DNA from: Locusta migratoria
Lineage: Eukaryota > Arthropoda > Insecta > Orthoptera > Acrididae
Assembly (NCBI GenBank): GCA_026315105.1
Contig: CM048744.1
Coordinates: 906,731,094-906,795,093, forward strand
DNA: 64,000 bases
Reading direction: 5' to 3'
The position numbers were made by a program, and so were the translations under genes. The notes beneath the pieces were generated by a model. It was not told where the DNA came from. It was given only the letters and a program-made list of their open reading frames with translations, and searched no databases. Of the stretch, positions 34,467 through 45,675 are shown one piece after another (position 1 is the stretch's first letter; the number at the start of each line of letters is the position of its first letter).

Positions 34467-35432
34467 CTGTTGCGTCTCACCTACATTACGTCGGCAATAG
34501 CGTATTTGTTTTCTGGAAATAATCTTAATTGGTTAATTATATAATCTTATGCCGTAACTTAATCCTCTTGAATTACAGTATTTAAAAAACTGTAATGATA
34601 TTTAAATAATTTGAAACCCCGCTGAAACGTTCCATTTGAGTCGTGTGATGGCTATGACGTCAGCTGACGTGATGCTCTTTCTGTCGTAAAATTCGTTGAC
34701 AGTGACATACTGTTTGGACATTGACGTTTCGGAAAATGGTCTGCAAATATAAGAGTGGTATCGCGCTGTACAAATTTATCCATAAAAACTCTAGAAAATT
34801 TTATTTTGCATGTTATATGCAATGAGAAATGTTTTACGTATGGTATAAACTCGCTCTTAGATATCCAAATGGGATGGCGATCACTTCGTGCTTTTACTTT
34901 TGTATAATTTTCATGTAAGTGAACAATCCCTACAATAATTATTCATCAATTACTTCACTGCCGGTGTTAAGTATATGATCTGCAGCTGCAAAGGTGTGCA
35001 GTACTATTACGGACATAGTGAGGTTGTGTTTACATTTGCGAAACTAGTGTTGAAATGCCAATAGTTCGCGAGTCATATCGTGATTTTTCTGAAATAACTT
35101 GTTGGTTGTCAGTTGTAATACTTTAATCACTGGTGCAGTATTTTAGTATATGGTAAGTAAATCCACGATCTGTGTCTCAAAAATGCCTTTTAAGTGCATC
35201 GTGTGAATGCATTGGGTTTTAATATTTCAAAAGCTTACTAATACCATTCAATTTCACAGTATCACAGTCTGCGACAGCAAAAGACAGGAAAAAAGATGTT
35301 ACGGTTGGATTTTAACACTGAACGGAAAATTTTGAGGGTACCATGGACAATCGTTAAGCTACGAAGCAACTATCGTTTAAGTCGCTCTAAACAGCTGGAT
35401 CCAATTCAAAACTTCGACCCCTAAGTTCCGAT

Positions 35433-35435
<3 letters not shown>
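34467..35435. other. No recognisable feature
   Basis: AT-rich; TGACGTCAGCTGACGT near 34657 is the only notable short palindrome. Confidence 0.4.

Positions 35436-35489
<54 letters not shown>
35436..35489. repeat. (CA)n microsatellite
   Basis: CA tract of about 27 units. Confidence 0.97.
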
Positions 35490-35491
<2 letters not shown>

Positions 35492-35767
35492 GTTAGACCG
35501 GATCGCAGGTTGTCTCCATTCATTATATTATCTGTCAGTTTGAAATTGTTGGCTAAAAGGTTCTCCACTGCACAGCTGAGGTGTACATCTTGACTTCAGT
35601 ATATTTGTAGGTGGGGAATATCCTCATGAATGGACAATCTTTGATTATTCTCGATCTTATTGTATTCATTCATAAGACCAATACATCTAAAAAGCTGTGG
35701 TGGAGGAATACAGCTTAGTACGAGCAACCATTGGAGTTGTGTGATCATTCTGTTTCATTTAACTCAA

Positions 35768-36815
35768 CATTTTTAATGATTCTAAAATTGCTGGAGATTG
35801 CGTGAATAATAATTGGATGTGATTAGTGGATTATTTACTGTCAATTCACTACGTGTTTCGGGCTCTGTCACTAAGATACATATACAGCCAATAAGTATAT
35901 ACACAAAATTATTTGAAATTTATATTAAAATATGAAATTTTTTATAGTTTTACATAATTTGTAATTATATATATGATGCATTCAAATTTGGCATGTAGAA
36001 TACTGTTATGTATTGCCATATAATAATAATCAGTTGTGAATAATATTTATAAAAAATTATATATATGTAAATATAAAATATTTCAGAAAATGAAGATTCT
36101 ATGGCAAATTATGTGAGTAACATGGAAGTTAGAGGCTGAACAGTGGCTTTATTTATTTAAGATACAAGGTCAAAATAAATATCAAAAATAAAATAAATAC
36201 CACATTTGCCAAAAAAGTGCAATCCTCAAAATTACTGAAAAATGTTGCTTCGAAAATTTGGAAAGACGCTTGTGCTGCTAACTTGTTCGTTAAGCAGTTG
36301 ATTCTTCAAGGCGTATAGGTACAAAAATTTCTAAATCTTCCAAAATGTCTAAAGATGTGCTTTTATTCTCATAATGAATTTGCAAATTGTTTTCGATATT
36401 AAGAAGTTGATGATTTTGACGTAAACGGGCACTTAAAAAAAGGCAACTATTCAGCCTACAATATATATATATATATATAAATTATTTTATATTATCTTAA
36501 TCACGACTGATGTTTATTCTTATTTGGCAATACATAACACCACTAATTTACATGACAAATGTGAATGCATCCAATGTAAATATACATAATATCTGTATGT
36601 AATTCCAAATTATGTAAAACTATAAAAATTATTTCATATTTTAATTATTAATCGCAAATAATTTAGTGTATATACTTATTGGCTGTATATGTATTTTATT
36701 GACAGATCACCAGATGATGGGCTAAGCCCAAAACATGTTGTGAATTGACAAATGATCTAATAACATCTAGTGATTATTCAAGCAATGTCTAGCAATTGTA
36801 GAAGTATTAAATAAA
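35768..36815. mobile_element. Long fold-back element
   Basis: Left arm (about 35768-36060) and right arm (about 36476-36815) are diverged inverted copies. Shared blocks are TGTCAATTCAC, ACATGTTTTGGGC/ACGTGTTTCGGGC, ATACAGCCAATAAGTATATAC, AAAATATGAAA and TATGTATTGCCA. The right arm keeps CCAGATGATGGGCTAAGCCC next to AAAACATGTTGTG, which is the core motif seen at 62.7-63.1 kb. The spacer of about 410 bp is AT-rich and non-coding. Confidence 0.65.
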
Positions 36816-36839
36816 AAAAGATTTCAGAATGAAGGTTGC

Positions 36840-37340
36840 ATACCTCTACCAAGAAAATAAGCTTTAACGTCTATTCTCTTCACATGAGGCCGGTTCACCC
36901 ATACAGGGGCACAATACTCTGCGATAGAGCACACTAAACTTAGAGCTGAGCAGCGTAGAGTAGTTGCACTTGCACCGCAAGAAGAACCACAGTGATTTCG
37001 AATTATGTTGTTACGTGTATGAATCTTGGCAGCACTCTTTCTCTGATGTTCTTGGAATGACAGCGTTCTGTCGAGAGTAACAAGTAGATATTTGGGGTGA
37101 TATATAACGGAGAAGAGTTTGTCAAAGTATATTCGAATTCCTTTGAAGCCATTTTCGAAAGTATTTTTCTAAAACAGGGATACTTTGTCAACGATTCTTC
37201 TGTTTTCTCTAAGCATAGGTCTTTGGTAGCATGAGCCCAGTCATCTGTATACTTAAGTTTCCTCGATCTTTTAAGGGTATTTCGGATTTCATACCCCATG
37301 ACTACACGAAATGATCTGTCACTCAGCATGTTGTTTGTAA
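36840..37340 (-). pseudogene. Non-LTR retrotransposon RT fragment, internally deleted
   Basis: The minus strand reads LSDRSFRVVMG, then KYTDDWAHATKD, NIYLLLSTERCHSKNI, and in another frame CSIAEYCAPVWVNRPHVKRI. These match the RT palm and connection of a Jockey/I-like LINE family. KYTDDWA replaces the usual YADDWA. The segment that should hold the PQGS block between FRVVMG and YADD is missing, so there is an internal deletion as well as frameshifts. It abuts the fold-back element. Confidence 0.65.
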
Positions 37341-38036
37341 GAATGCATCACTTTAAACAGTTTCCTGATTTGGTACAAAAACGAAGACAATCCACGACGC
37401 AATCATTTAGACACGTTTACGGTGTATAATAGTTTGTATGTTTAGAATCCGTCTAGAGACACAAGCAAGCAGACAGAGAGCTTTAAATGTAGGTCTATTT
37501 TACTTTAAATGCAGTTTTCACCTTTTTATATACGGGACGTAAAAATTTTTTTTAAAAAGATACCGTAAAAGCATCAACTTTGTTAAGGTTTCCACTAACA
37601 GCTCCATAAAAATATTATCCATTCTTAAATGGAAGTTGCAAATGAATTTTCCATCAAAAAAGTAATTCTACGTAGAAAAAGTACAGAAAATCCAGTAACT
37701 TTCGCTAACACATACACAGCTTCGTCTTCCTCGCGTTGTGTGACGTCAGAGTTTCAGGCAATAAGCGAACGTTTTCTAGCAGGTGACCTGATCATAATTA
37801 ACGCTTTTGGAACGTTAATTCTTGGGAAGTAATAGGTTTGTAAGAAAAATGAACGAAAATGCTAGATACACGTACAATAATTAGAACCATATTTTTAAAC
37901 ACAGGAAAAAATGGCTGATTTCCCCCATGTTCACACACACAGATTTACAATCTACGCGGACAACTGGCGATACACGTCTTGGGACTGTCCCGAGACGGTC
38001 AGCCAGTGAGCCTGGTGGGACTAGTCCGCTGCTCAC
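37341..38036. other. No recognisable feature up to the candidate exon
   Basis: AT-rich. A 67-residue plus-strand frame at 37629 has no motif. Confidence 0.4.
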
Positions 38037-38164
38037 CTGGTGGCCTGGCGCTTGCTGGACGGGTCGTCCATGTCAGGACTGCCGGACGGCGCGTGCTGCG
38101 ACCGCGCGGGCGCCGTGGGAGACCGGGGGAGTCCCGGGGCTGTGGGCTGCCCCTCCACAACGAC
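38037..38164 (-). CDS. Candidate internal exon of an unidentified host gene
   Basis: This GC-rich island of 128 bp is bounded on the minus strand by an acceptor TTGACGTTGCAG and a donor CCAG|GTGAGC, close to consensus. In the frame starting at the first exon base it is open throughout: VVVEGQPTAPGLPRSPTAPA, then RSQHAPSGSPDMDDPSSKRQ and AT. A second frame is also open. The peptide is rich in Pro, Ser and Ala and looks disordered; I do not recognise the protein. MDDPSSKRQ could be an alternative start in a first coding exon. Codon composition differs sharply from the surrounding repeats. The polypyrimidine tract is weak. It may be chance in a GC patch. Confidence 0.4.
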
Positions 38165-38820
38165 CTGCAACGTCAAATTTCCTGGTCAAGTGACAATGCA
38201 CACGTCTTATTCAATGTTAAATATGGCTCTTACCAGTAGTGCCAGTTGACAGTTTCATTCTAAGTATAACAATGATCAATTATAACTACGAACTTATGAT
38301 AAAATTTATCTTAGTCCTTTGTTTCATAATGTAAAAAGCATTGTCTAATTATACTCGCTCTTGTGATTTAAGTTACTGTATTGAGAAGACGAAAGGAAGA
38401 AACCATCTTAAATTTCTAGAATCCTTGCTAGATTTTTTAAAAGTAAGTATAATTTTCAGGCCTGTTACATTCATGGGTAACTCAGTTTGTGTTTTCAAAT
38501 AGAGATATTGATTATTGTGTGTTCATAGTAGAACAGTACACCAACCAAAAATTTAATCATTTTTTTCTGAAATTCAGCAGCAGCAACAACAGCAATTATC
38601 TCCGAGTCGTTTAACTGCAGACGCCAGCTGCCATTTCGCGGCCAATTTCAACTAAACATTATTTAGTAGTTCAAGGACAGGAATTTCGTAAGAACAAGGC
38701 ATTAACCATTTTCAGCATGAACGACGGACCTGGATGGAGTCTGAATTTATTTTCGTAACACAAAATGGCTAACCTGCGAGTGATTTTATGAGAATAATAC
38801 CGTCATTAATTCTTTTGGGG
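38165..38820. other. AT-rich spacer
   Basis: No feature recognised. If 38037-38164 is an exon, this is its upstream intron. Confidence 0.35.
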
Positions 38821-38831
38821 GAAATATTAAA

Positions 38832-38921
38832 GCCGCGGTGGAGTAGCCGAGCTGTCTAAAGCGAAGCTGCGAAGCGCGCGGTTGCTCGCCGTGGAGGATC
38901 GATTCCTCCCTGGAGCGCGCC

Positions 38922-38967
<46 letters not shown>

Positions 38968-39059
38968 AGTTTCCCTAGGTTTAAGTAGTTTTTCAGCTAC
39001 CGACTGATGACCACGCAGTTTGGTCCGATAGATTTACAAACATTTGAACATTTTTATTT
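38832..39059 (+). repeat. tRNA-derived SINE with 11-bp TSD and (TG)n
   Basis: The head reads GCCGCGGTGGAGTAGCCGAG, GCGCGCGGTTGCTCGCCGTG and B-box-like GGATCGATTCCTCC. A (TG)n tract at 38924-38965 follows, then the body TTTCCCTAGGTTTAAGTAG, CTGATGACCACGCAG and AGATTTACAAACATTTGAAC. GAAATATTAAA flanks it at 38821-38831 and 39060-39070. Confidence 0.88.
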
Positions 39060-39248
39060 GAAATATTAAAAGTGTATTATATTGTGGGGTAATTGATCTT
39101 TGATATACAACAGTCTAAGAATTGATAATGTATATGCCTGTGGCGTCTGTTCCGAAACAACAGACGTCACTTCTGATCCTGCAGTTGTTATTCTTTCATA
39201 TCCACAGAATGTATGACAACTGCAATTGGGCGAAGTTGAAAATGTGTA

Positions 39249-39322
39249 CCCAGCCGGGATTCGAACCCGGGTATCCTGCTTTCTAGGCAGTTGCGCTGAC
39301 CCCTACTCCACTGGGGACGCCT
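39249..39322 (-). repeat. tRNA-like unit, left arm
   Basis: On the minus strand it reads GTCCCCAGTGGAGTAGGGGT, then CTAGAAA at the anticodon-loop position (would read AGA, Ser) and a perfect B box GGTTCGAATCC. The acceptor stem does not pair with the 3' CTGGGTA, so it is a tRNA-derived SINE head. Confidence 0.5.
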
Positions 39323-39483
39323 CCCGTCAGATACAAATTCACCCTGTTCACAGTAATCAAACTCTTAGTTATGAAACTACGCACAAACTTGCCTACCCCT
39401 CCCCACTAACGAAGGGTGAAGCTGGGAATTTGTATCTGACTGAAGGCGTGCTTAGGTAGTCATTGCAGGTGCTATGATCACAG

Positions 39484-39558
39484 TGTCCCCGGTGGTGTAG
39501 GGGTCAGGGGAACTGACTAGAAAGCAGGAGACCCGGGTTCGAATCCCGGCTGGGTACA
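39484..39558 (+). repeat. tRNA-like unit, right arm
   Basis: The plus strand gives GTCCCCGGTGGTGTAGGGGT, the same CTAGAAA loop and B box GGTTCGAATCC as the left arm, with several substitutions between them. Confidence 0.5.
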
Positions 39559-40226
39559 CATTTTCAGCTTTGCCCAATCACAGTAGATGTCACATAATCT
39601 GTGTGAATATGATAATGTGTTACTCATAATTAATACAATTCTCAGAAGCCGGTGTGAACTATAGCGAACTCAGATTTTTCAGTGTAAAGTTTCATAATTT
39701 CTGAACGTTTTGTGCTGCAACATTCAAACTGCACGCTTTGCCGCGGTGGAAATTAGTATACGTATGCGCACATACCTTTTTCTTGTCGGTCATTTGGACG
39801 GGAAAATGTCACGGTATGTCAGCGCTGGTTAAGGCCTACTATCCTAGTAGTAACAACCCAAACTACTGCTCCAGCTGAAGACATCCGCTACAAGTGTACC
39901 TACAATCAAGAATTTGATTCGCAAGTCCAAAAAGGGTGAAAACGTCCAAAAACACTGAGAATGCGCTCTTTCAAACCAGCCCCAGGAAATCAACGACAAA
40001 TTATTGAAGACCTGCTTCTCCATTATAGAATTCAAACCCGTCAGCCATTAAGCTCCAGGGCTATGTAACAGCCGATATGTTTCACCAACATTATTGTACA
40101 CAGAATTCACAAACCGTACTTCGATGGTTTAGTGATGATCTTTCATATGCATGGGTTCGTCAATAAGCAAAATAGATTCGTTTGGGAGACGGAGACTCCG
40201 AATTTCACAATCGGGAAGTTTCTTCA

Positions 40227-40408
40227 AAAATGTTTAAATGTTTGTATAGCTTATGGGACTTAACTACGGGGTTATCAGTCCCTAAACTTACAAACTACTT
40301 ATGAACTATATAATCCTAAGGACGGCACAAATATCCCTGCCCGAGGGGGGATTCGAACCCCCCGACCGTAGTGGCCGCGCCTAAGTCCCCTCGGCCACCG
40401 CGACCGGA
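40227..40408 (-). repeat. tRNA-derived SINE (main family) with 11-bp TSD
   Basis: The minus strand has the CGCGGTGGCCGAGGGGACTT head, GGGGGGTTCGAATCCCCCC B box and the GGGACTGATAACCCCGTAG body. AAGTTTCTTCA flanks it at 40216-40226 and 40409-40419. Confidence 0.9.
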
Positions 40409-40508
40409 AAGTTTCTTCACCCTCAGCGGTTGACTAGTGTGTTGTGTGCAGTGCCTTCTAACGGATAATCGGTACTATATACCTTGGTGCCACGGTGATT
40501 ATCTAACG

Positions 40509-41585
40509 ATACATCTACATCGATACTCTGCAAATCACATTTAAGTGCCTGGCAGAGGGTTCATTAACCACTTTCATAACTTTTCTCTACCGTTCCAACC
40601 TCTAATAGCGCGCGGGAAGAACCAACACCTAAATCGTTCTGTTTTCGATCTGATTTCTCTTAATTCATTGGGATGGTCATGTTTCCCTAAGTATGTGGGT
40701 GCTAGCAAAATATTTTCACATTCAGAAATAAAAGTCGGTGATTGAAATTCCGTAAATAGATCCCGCCGCAACGAATAACGTCGTTCTTTTAATGATTTCC
40801 ACCCCAATTCTTCCAACATTTCCGTGACGCTTTCTCCCCCGTAGTGTGATAAAACAAAACGAGCTGCCCTTCTCTGAACCTTCTCGATGTCTTCCCCTCA
40901 GTCCCACCTGGTGAGGGTCCCACAAGGGGCAACAGTACTCCAAGAGAGGACGCACAAGTGTGATGTAGGCAGTCTCTTTGGTGGAGCTGGTGCATCTTCG
41001 AAGCGTTCTGTCAATGAAGCAACCTTTGGTTCGCCTTCCCCACAATATTTTTCGTGTGTTCTCTCCAGTCAAAGTTGTTCGTAATTTTAACACCTAGGTA
41101 TTTGTAGAATTTACGACCTTAAGGTTTGACTGATTTATCGCGTAATTGAAGTTCAGCGGATTTCTTTTAGTGGTCATGTCTATTAGTTCACACTTCTCTT
41201 TATTTAGTGTCAATTGCCAATTTTCGCACCAAGTAGAAATTTTGTCTAAATCGCTTTTCAGTTGCTTTTGATCCTCTCTTGACTTCACTAATCGATAAAC
41301 GACAGCATCATCCGCGAATAGTCTAAGGGAGCTATTCAGTTTGTCTCCTAAATTGTTTATAAACACAGGGAAGAGTAAGGGATGTATAACGCTTCCCTGT
41401 GGAACGCCAGCTATCACTTCTGTTTTACTCGATGACTTACCGTCAATTACACCGAACTGTGTCCTTTCTGATAGGAAATCATGAATCCAATCGCACAATT
41501 GGGGAGATATTCCATAAGCACGCAATTTCATTAGAAGCCGCTTGTGGGGTACAGTGTCAAAAGCCTTCCGGAAATCCAGCATGTT
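40509..41585 (-). mobile_element. CR1-like LINE 3' fragment, copy 2
   Basis: This 5'-truncated element starts inside the RT coding region at the right end. Its 3' end at the left has the short ATCTACAT tail and GCAAATCACATTTAAGTGCC shared with copy 1. The RT part is described separately. The C-terminal part gives RTLRRCTSSTKETAYITLVR, PLLEYCCPLWDPHQ and SKTERFRCWFFPRAIRGWNG in shifting frames before the stop near 40574. Confidence 0.85.
41094..41582 (-). CDS. CR1-like reverse transcriptase, partial open frame
   Basis: A 162-residue open frame with the RT palm in good order: LDFRKAFDTVPHKRLLMKLR (first catalytic Asp region, residues 2-21), DWIHDFLSERTQFGVIDGKS, GVPQGSVIHPLLFPVFINNL, LFADDAVVYRLV (catalytic FADD intact), then WCENWQLTLNKEKCELIDMT. 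It lacks the endonuclease and the RT fingers, lost by 5' truncation. This is the best-preserved RT stretch in the window, yet it has no promoter and no start of its own; the first Met is internal. Confidence 0.8.
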   Translation of the reverse strand: MLDFRKAFDTVPHKRLLMKLRAYGISPQLCDWIHDFLSERTQFGVIDGKSSSKTEVIAGVPQGSVIHPLLFPVFINNLGDKLNSSLRLFADDAVVYRLVKSREDQKQLKSDLDKISTWCENWQLTLNKEKCELIDMTTKRNPLNFNYAINQSNLKVVNSTNT

Positions 41586-41587
41586 GA

Positions 41588-41929
41588 AAGAATTTCATCC
41601 CCATTGTTTCTTGCTCGATTGCGAACCGCGAATATGCACTAGGCTTACGGAAACGCATTTGTTACAGTGGCATAGTAACTATTATCGAAGGCTTTATTAT
41701 TCCGTCAAAGAAATCGTCACGCCTTCTTCTGTTATCGCTCACCATTATAATCACGCTTTACACTTAGAGCTACTTGTGCTGGACCACCACCGAGACATCG
41801 GCTGGAATATTATTTCCTCGCGTCTCAACATGAGAACGTCCAATTCATGAACACAAAATTGCGAAATATCTGTACACGAGACCGTGCAGCTGCAACAATT
41901 TTTAGTAGGCGAGGCAATTTGAGGAAATC
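41588..41929. other. No recognisable feature
   Basis: Mixed composition, short chance frames only. Confidence 0.4.
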
Positions 41930-42260
41930 GACGCCGGCCCTGAATTCTCCGGGAGAGGGGGGGGGGGCTGGATCGATGAGGAGGGCAGGCCAACCACGGC
42001 GGCTAGCAAGCTCACCCCGAGGAGTTGAGTTACATCCGGCTCCTTTATATATAGCGCAGCGGCGATATTATGCGGTGTGCGCGGCTTTTAAGGATGCATG
42101 TGAGGCGGTTATTTTGGTAGCCGGCGCAGGAAGATCTCGCGCCGCTTTGTCTGCCGGTTATCTCGACTTTCGGCAGGGCGGAACAGTCGGCTCGCGATAA
42201 GCGCGACGGCGTCTCCAGAACGCAGTCACCGCTCGCTTTTATGTTCCCGGGCAACAGTTA
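41930..42260. other. GC-rich block with TATA-like box
   Basis: A GC/CpG-rich segment contains CTCCTTTATATATAGCGC at about 42036-42053, a strong TATA-box-like sequence in GC-rich surroundings. A core promoter (host or LTR) is possible. I find no downstream ORF, TG...CA ends or partner LTR to support either. Confidence 0.25.
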
Positions 42261-42608
42261 CTCTCCGTGATAAGTAAAAATGGAGCCTTTGTCCCCAACT
42301 ACTGCGAGCAGACAATCTCTAAATTGAAACCGCAAACCACCAACTTCCTTAAGGAATAAAGATCAGAGCACCGTTTTCTTGACAAATTCGGAGTATTCTT
42401 TACGTTTTCAACAACTGATGAATAAAAGCATTTTTTAACACGAGCTACTTAAGACTATTAAGGCACATCATGTTCCGTGGTTGTTAATGACAACCAGCCT
42501 TTATAACCAAATTATGTCAGTAGTATGTAACTTTACTGCATAGAAATATTTTAATTAAAATTCATCGACATATCCACAACAAAACGTGTACATTAAGTTT
42601 GTATGCCG

Positions 42609-42612
42609 CCCC

Positions 42613-42643
<31 letters not shown>

Positions 42644-42649
42644 ACACAC
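42609..42649. repeat. Poly-C plus (CA)n
   Basis: A C run of about 21 nt followed by ten CA units. Confidence 0.95.
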
Positions 42650-42759
42650 GTTTCTCTGGAGATTAATACGATTAGAAAAAAATTGCTCCTTTAAAGTATT
42701 AAACTTTTGATTGAATGAAGGTGAAGCAGCATAATTGTACCTTCATTCAAACAGTGTAG

Positions 42760-43030
42760 GAACAGTATATGGACTTTTTGGTGGCTGTAATCCGCTACCA
42801 ACAAGAATCTCAACGTTCGCGCACACAGAGATTGTTGCACTGTCAACAAGGGAAAAGACCTGACAGACTAATAGTTTTAAGGACCTGGAACTGTTTTCGA
42901 ACTACAGATAATGTTAATGACTTGTCTGGGACTGGCCGCTCTAATGAAACAACTGTGACAGACGTGCGGTATCAGACTTCTCGCCGAAGGAACCAGACTT
43001 ACGCCACAATAAACAACGCGCCTATGTGAG
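42760..43030 (+). pseudogene. Tc1-like transposase N-terminal fragment
   Basis: The plus-strand frame includes LRTWNCFRTTDNVNDLSGTG, RSNETT and RYQTSRRRNQTYATINNAP. This pattern matches the DNA-binding region of a Tc1-like group: an R/F-N/T turn, the SGRPRxTT linker (here GTGRSNETT), then DRYIxxxxxRNRxxTA. The frame stops at 43029. The I-type LINE end follows at about 43080. No catalytic domain was found beyond it. Confidence 0.5.
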
Positions 43031-43079
43031 ATCAACCGGAGGCAAGTGTCGAAGCAGACTTATTGTGGTTTTAGGGCGC

Positions 43080-43742
43080 ACAACTTCTCAGATATTAGCG
43101 CCCACATCGGAACAGAGACTCGCTAGGTCTCGAAAAAATTTATAACTGCCAGAAAGGAGAGTATCAAGAGAAAGCTAAAACAGAAGGATCAAAAATCGAA
43201 TGGAAGGGTTAAATATCCTTTGATAAATTAGCTATTTTGATAAAACGCAAAACTCTAGCAGCTGCTCGTGTGTCATCTGCTAAAAGTACCTCTAGAGTAG
43301 ACGGCAAATTAAGGGCTACACGGAGATGACAAATTAAGACAAGACAGTAAAACATGTCGCACCGTCAGCAATTCACCACAGAAGCACAGCGGTGCAGGGT
43401 CAGCGGTTAGCATATGACGGTGGCTGAATCGGCAGTGACCGATCCGCAACCGGCCCAGGATGACATCTTGCCGAGTGGGGCGTGAGGTGGTCCTCCAAGC
43501 AGTCGGGATCGGTTTTACGGTTCTCAGTTTATTGTCGTGGAGTGAGAACCACGCACTGTGCCAGAACGACAATACACCGGCGAAGAGCCCACTGAATATC
43601 GTAAGATGGGACGCAAAAGTAGCCATGCGAGGCAAAAGAGCTGCTGCCTTGGCTGCAATGTCGGCGGTCTCATTCCCGGGCACACCCATGTGGCCAGGGA
43701 CCCACAGAAAACAAACGCAACACCCGTTATCTGCTAGCAACT
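43080..43742 (-). pseudogene. I-type LINE RNase H C-terminal part
   Basis: The minus strand frame of 143 residues includes CFLWVPGHMGVPGNETADIA (late RNase H catalytic region with the His and Asp), KAAALL, LRTVKPIPTAWRTTSRPTRQ, VILGRLRIGHCRFSHRHMLT and PLCFCGELLTVRHVLLSC. The last is the Cys/His motif (C-x-C ... H-x4-C) that ends these LINE ORFs. 5' truncation falls inside RNase H at 43742. The 3' UTR limit is approximate. Confidence 0.8.
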
Positions 43743-44738
43743 AAAGGGAACGTTGGATTCGATACACGACGATTAAGGCTTCATAACAGAGCGATGACGT
43801 CCTGCAACTCAAAGTTTAACTCTCATCAGCATGTCAGAGTAATTCAAGTTTATGGACGGCATCTGCCTAGTCCAACGCGCAGGCATCGAAAAGATTTCGG
43901 CAGTTATGCCGGTACTGCAAGACTGGATTGGCGTGCGTGTTACCTAAATATCAGTTTAACTGAACATACTAGGTAGACATTCGAGAGTTCTATGCAAGCA
44001 CGTCCTGATCAACCACGAAATATACGGGAGATAAGCCAGAATGTCATCAGCAGTGGTTAAACTCGTGCCAACATGCCAGGTAACATCTGCTGCACACTGG
44101 GCTTACCTCAAGAAAAGTGATTTTAGAGTCCGTCTGAATATCAAAGGATTGAGTGACATGTTCTCTTTGTCAATAAATGAAGCCTGTAGAGGCACCATTA
44201 CCAAAATATCACAGTAATTACGGAGTTTGTACTGGTATCATACGCCGGTAAGAAGTGTGATCCACCTCAATACTTGACGAAGTGACTTCGTTGCCGTGAC
44301 AAATGCACAGAAAACTGACAGTACTGGCATGAAGCGGGCAAATTTCAAGATAGAGATGTGAAATCTCGTACACTTTGAGGCTCTTTAGACATTTTTAGTG
44401 GAACTCAAATTGCCGTTATTTTAACTTATGTTACTTTTCTTGCCGGTGTGAGATATTTATTTTGCATGGTCGTCATTCAGATTTCAGGACTGAGGAATCA
44501 AATGAGAGCTGTTTCTGTAAAAGAAAAAAATGGAAAGAAACCACTGCAAGTTGACAATAATGCAAAACTACCGGCAGCAGAAGTGTATACTAATTAAGTA
44601 AAGACATCATATTTGATTTCTATGTGTCTCGTGAACTGTTTTATTAGCGATGCAAACTTTTTAATAGTTGTTTAAAGAATTTAGTCTTCCCTCTAGTGAT
44701 ACATTCCAAAATGCAGTTTCTGACGTATGCTTTTAAGA
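43743..44738. other. Stretch without assignable gene
   Basis: Part of it (43850-44150) may be further decayed transposon sequence, judged only by its similar composition to 42760-43030. No motif is convincing. Confidence 0.35.
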
Positions 44739-44748
44739 AATAATATTG

Positions 44749-44948
44749 CAAAAATGTTTCAAATGTTTGAATAGCTTATGGGACTCAACTACGGGGTCAT
44801 GAGTCCCTAAACTTACAAACTACTTAAGAACTAGCTAATCCTAAGGACGGCACAAATATGCATGCCCGAGGGGGGATTCGAACCCCCGACCGTAGGGGCC
44901 GTGCAGACCGTGACTGGAGCGCCCCAGTCCCCTCAGTCCCCCTCCTCC
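44749..44948 (-). repeat. tRNA-derived SINE (main family) with 10-bp TSD
   Basis: The minus strand shows B box GGGGGTTCGAATCCCCCC, CGGGCATGCATATTTGTG and GGGACTCATGACCCCGTAG. AATAATATTG flanks it at 44739-44748 and 44949-44958. The head end is altered to GGGGGACTGAGGGGACT. Confidence 0.88.
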
Positions 44949-44958
44949 AATAATATTG

Positions 44959-45675
44959 GAAACATGAAATAAAGTCAGTTGTTCACTGCACCCCCACGTG
45001 AACTTCAGACGCGTTCAATCTATTTGTTCGTTTCCAATACCATTGTTACATACCTAATGACGAAATACGAATGTGACCAGGTCAAGCGTGGGGGCAAAAA
45101 CAACACTGTAATTTCATTTTGTGGAGTTTAAAAAATGTTGGCGACTGCGGAAACTAGCGACGTTGGTAGACGCATAGCGCTGCGCCTCCAGGTCACCCGA
45201 ACTCCACGCGCACGGTCGAGGAATAGTTAATACATCACTGCAAAACGAGGTGGGAAAGGACGAAACTAAGACAAAGTTATAAAATACGGTAACTGAACCT
45301 AAAAGAAAATGAACCTACTGACCTAATGGAAACCTTAGACGCTAGTCGAAGACGTTTCTCCTAAATGGATGGTAAGCATCCATTCACATGAATATAGTCC
45401 CAAAGGGTTGTGCAAGCATCCAACTGACTCGCTACGTCGCTTCACGAAACCATTTTCTTTGAAATCATTGCGAACTTCATCATGTTTCGGAGTACTAAAT
45501 TTTGCACTGTCCGGGACGACCTCTACGTAATTGACGTTCTTTAATCTTCTCTTCTTCCCAGAATTAATCACGTTGCAGCAAAACGTGCGATGTTTTGAAA
45601 CTGTGAACCGTGCGATGTTTTGACACCGTCTTCGAGATAAAAACCGCGCGCTGAATCGGGATTCGAATCAGGAGC
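44959..45675. other. No recognisable feature
   Basis: Single-copy-looking DNA with short frames lacking motifs; ends at a T run of about 24 nt (45676-45699). Confidence 0.4.

Larger units (their letters stand above)
39210..39602. mobile_element. Inverted pair of tRNA-like elements
   Basis: Left arm (about 39210-39345) and right arm (about 39420-39602) are inverted copies. Outside ends read ATTGGGCGAAGTTGAAAATG and CATTTTCAGCTTTGCCCAAT. The inner parts share GTCAGATACAAATT. Each arm holds a tRNA-like unit with GGGTTCGAATCCCGGCTGGG. The result is a near-palindrome of about 390 bp. Confidence 0.7.

Noticed and set aside
38821..39600. Several tRNA-like sequences that could be real tRNA genes
   Set aside because: Acceptor and T stems do not pair well and each is joined to SINE body sequence; they are SINE heads.
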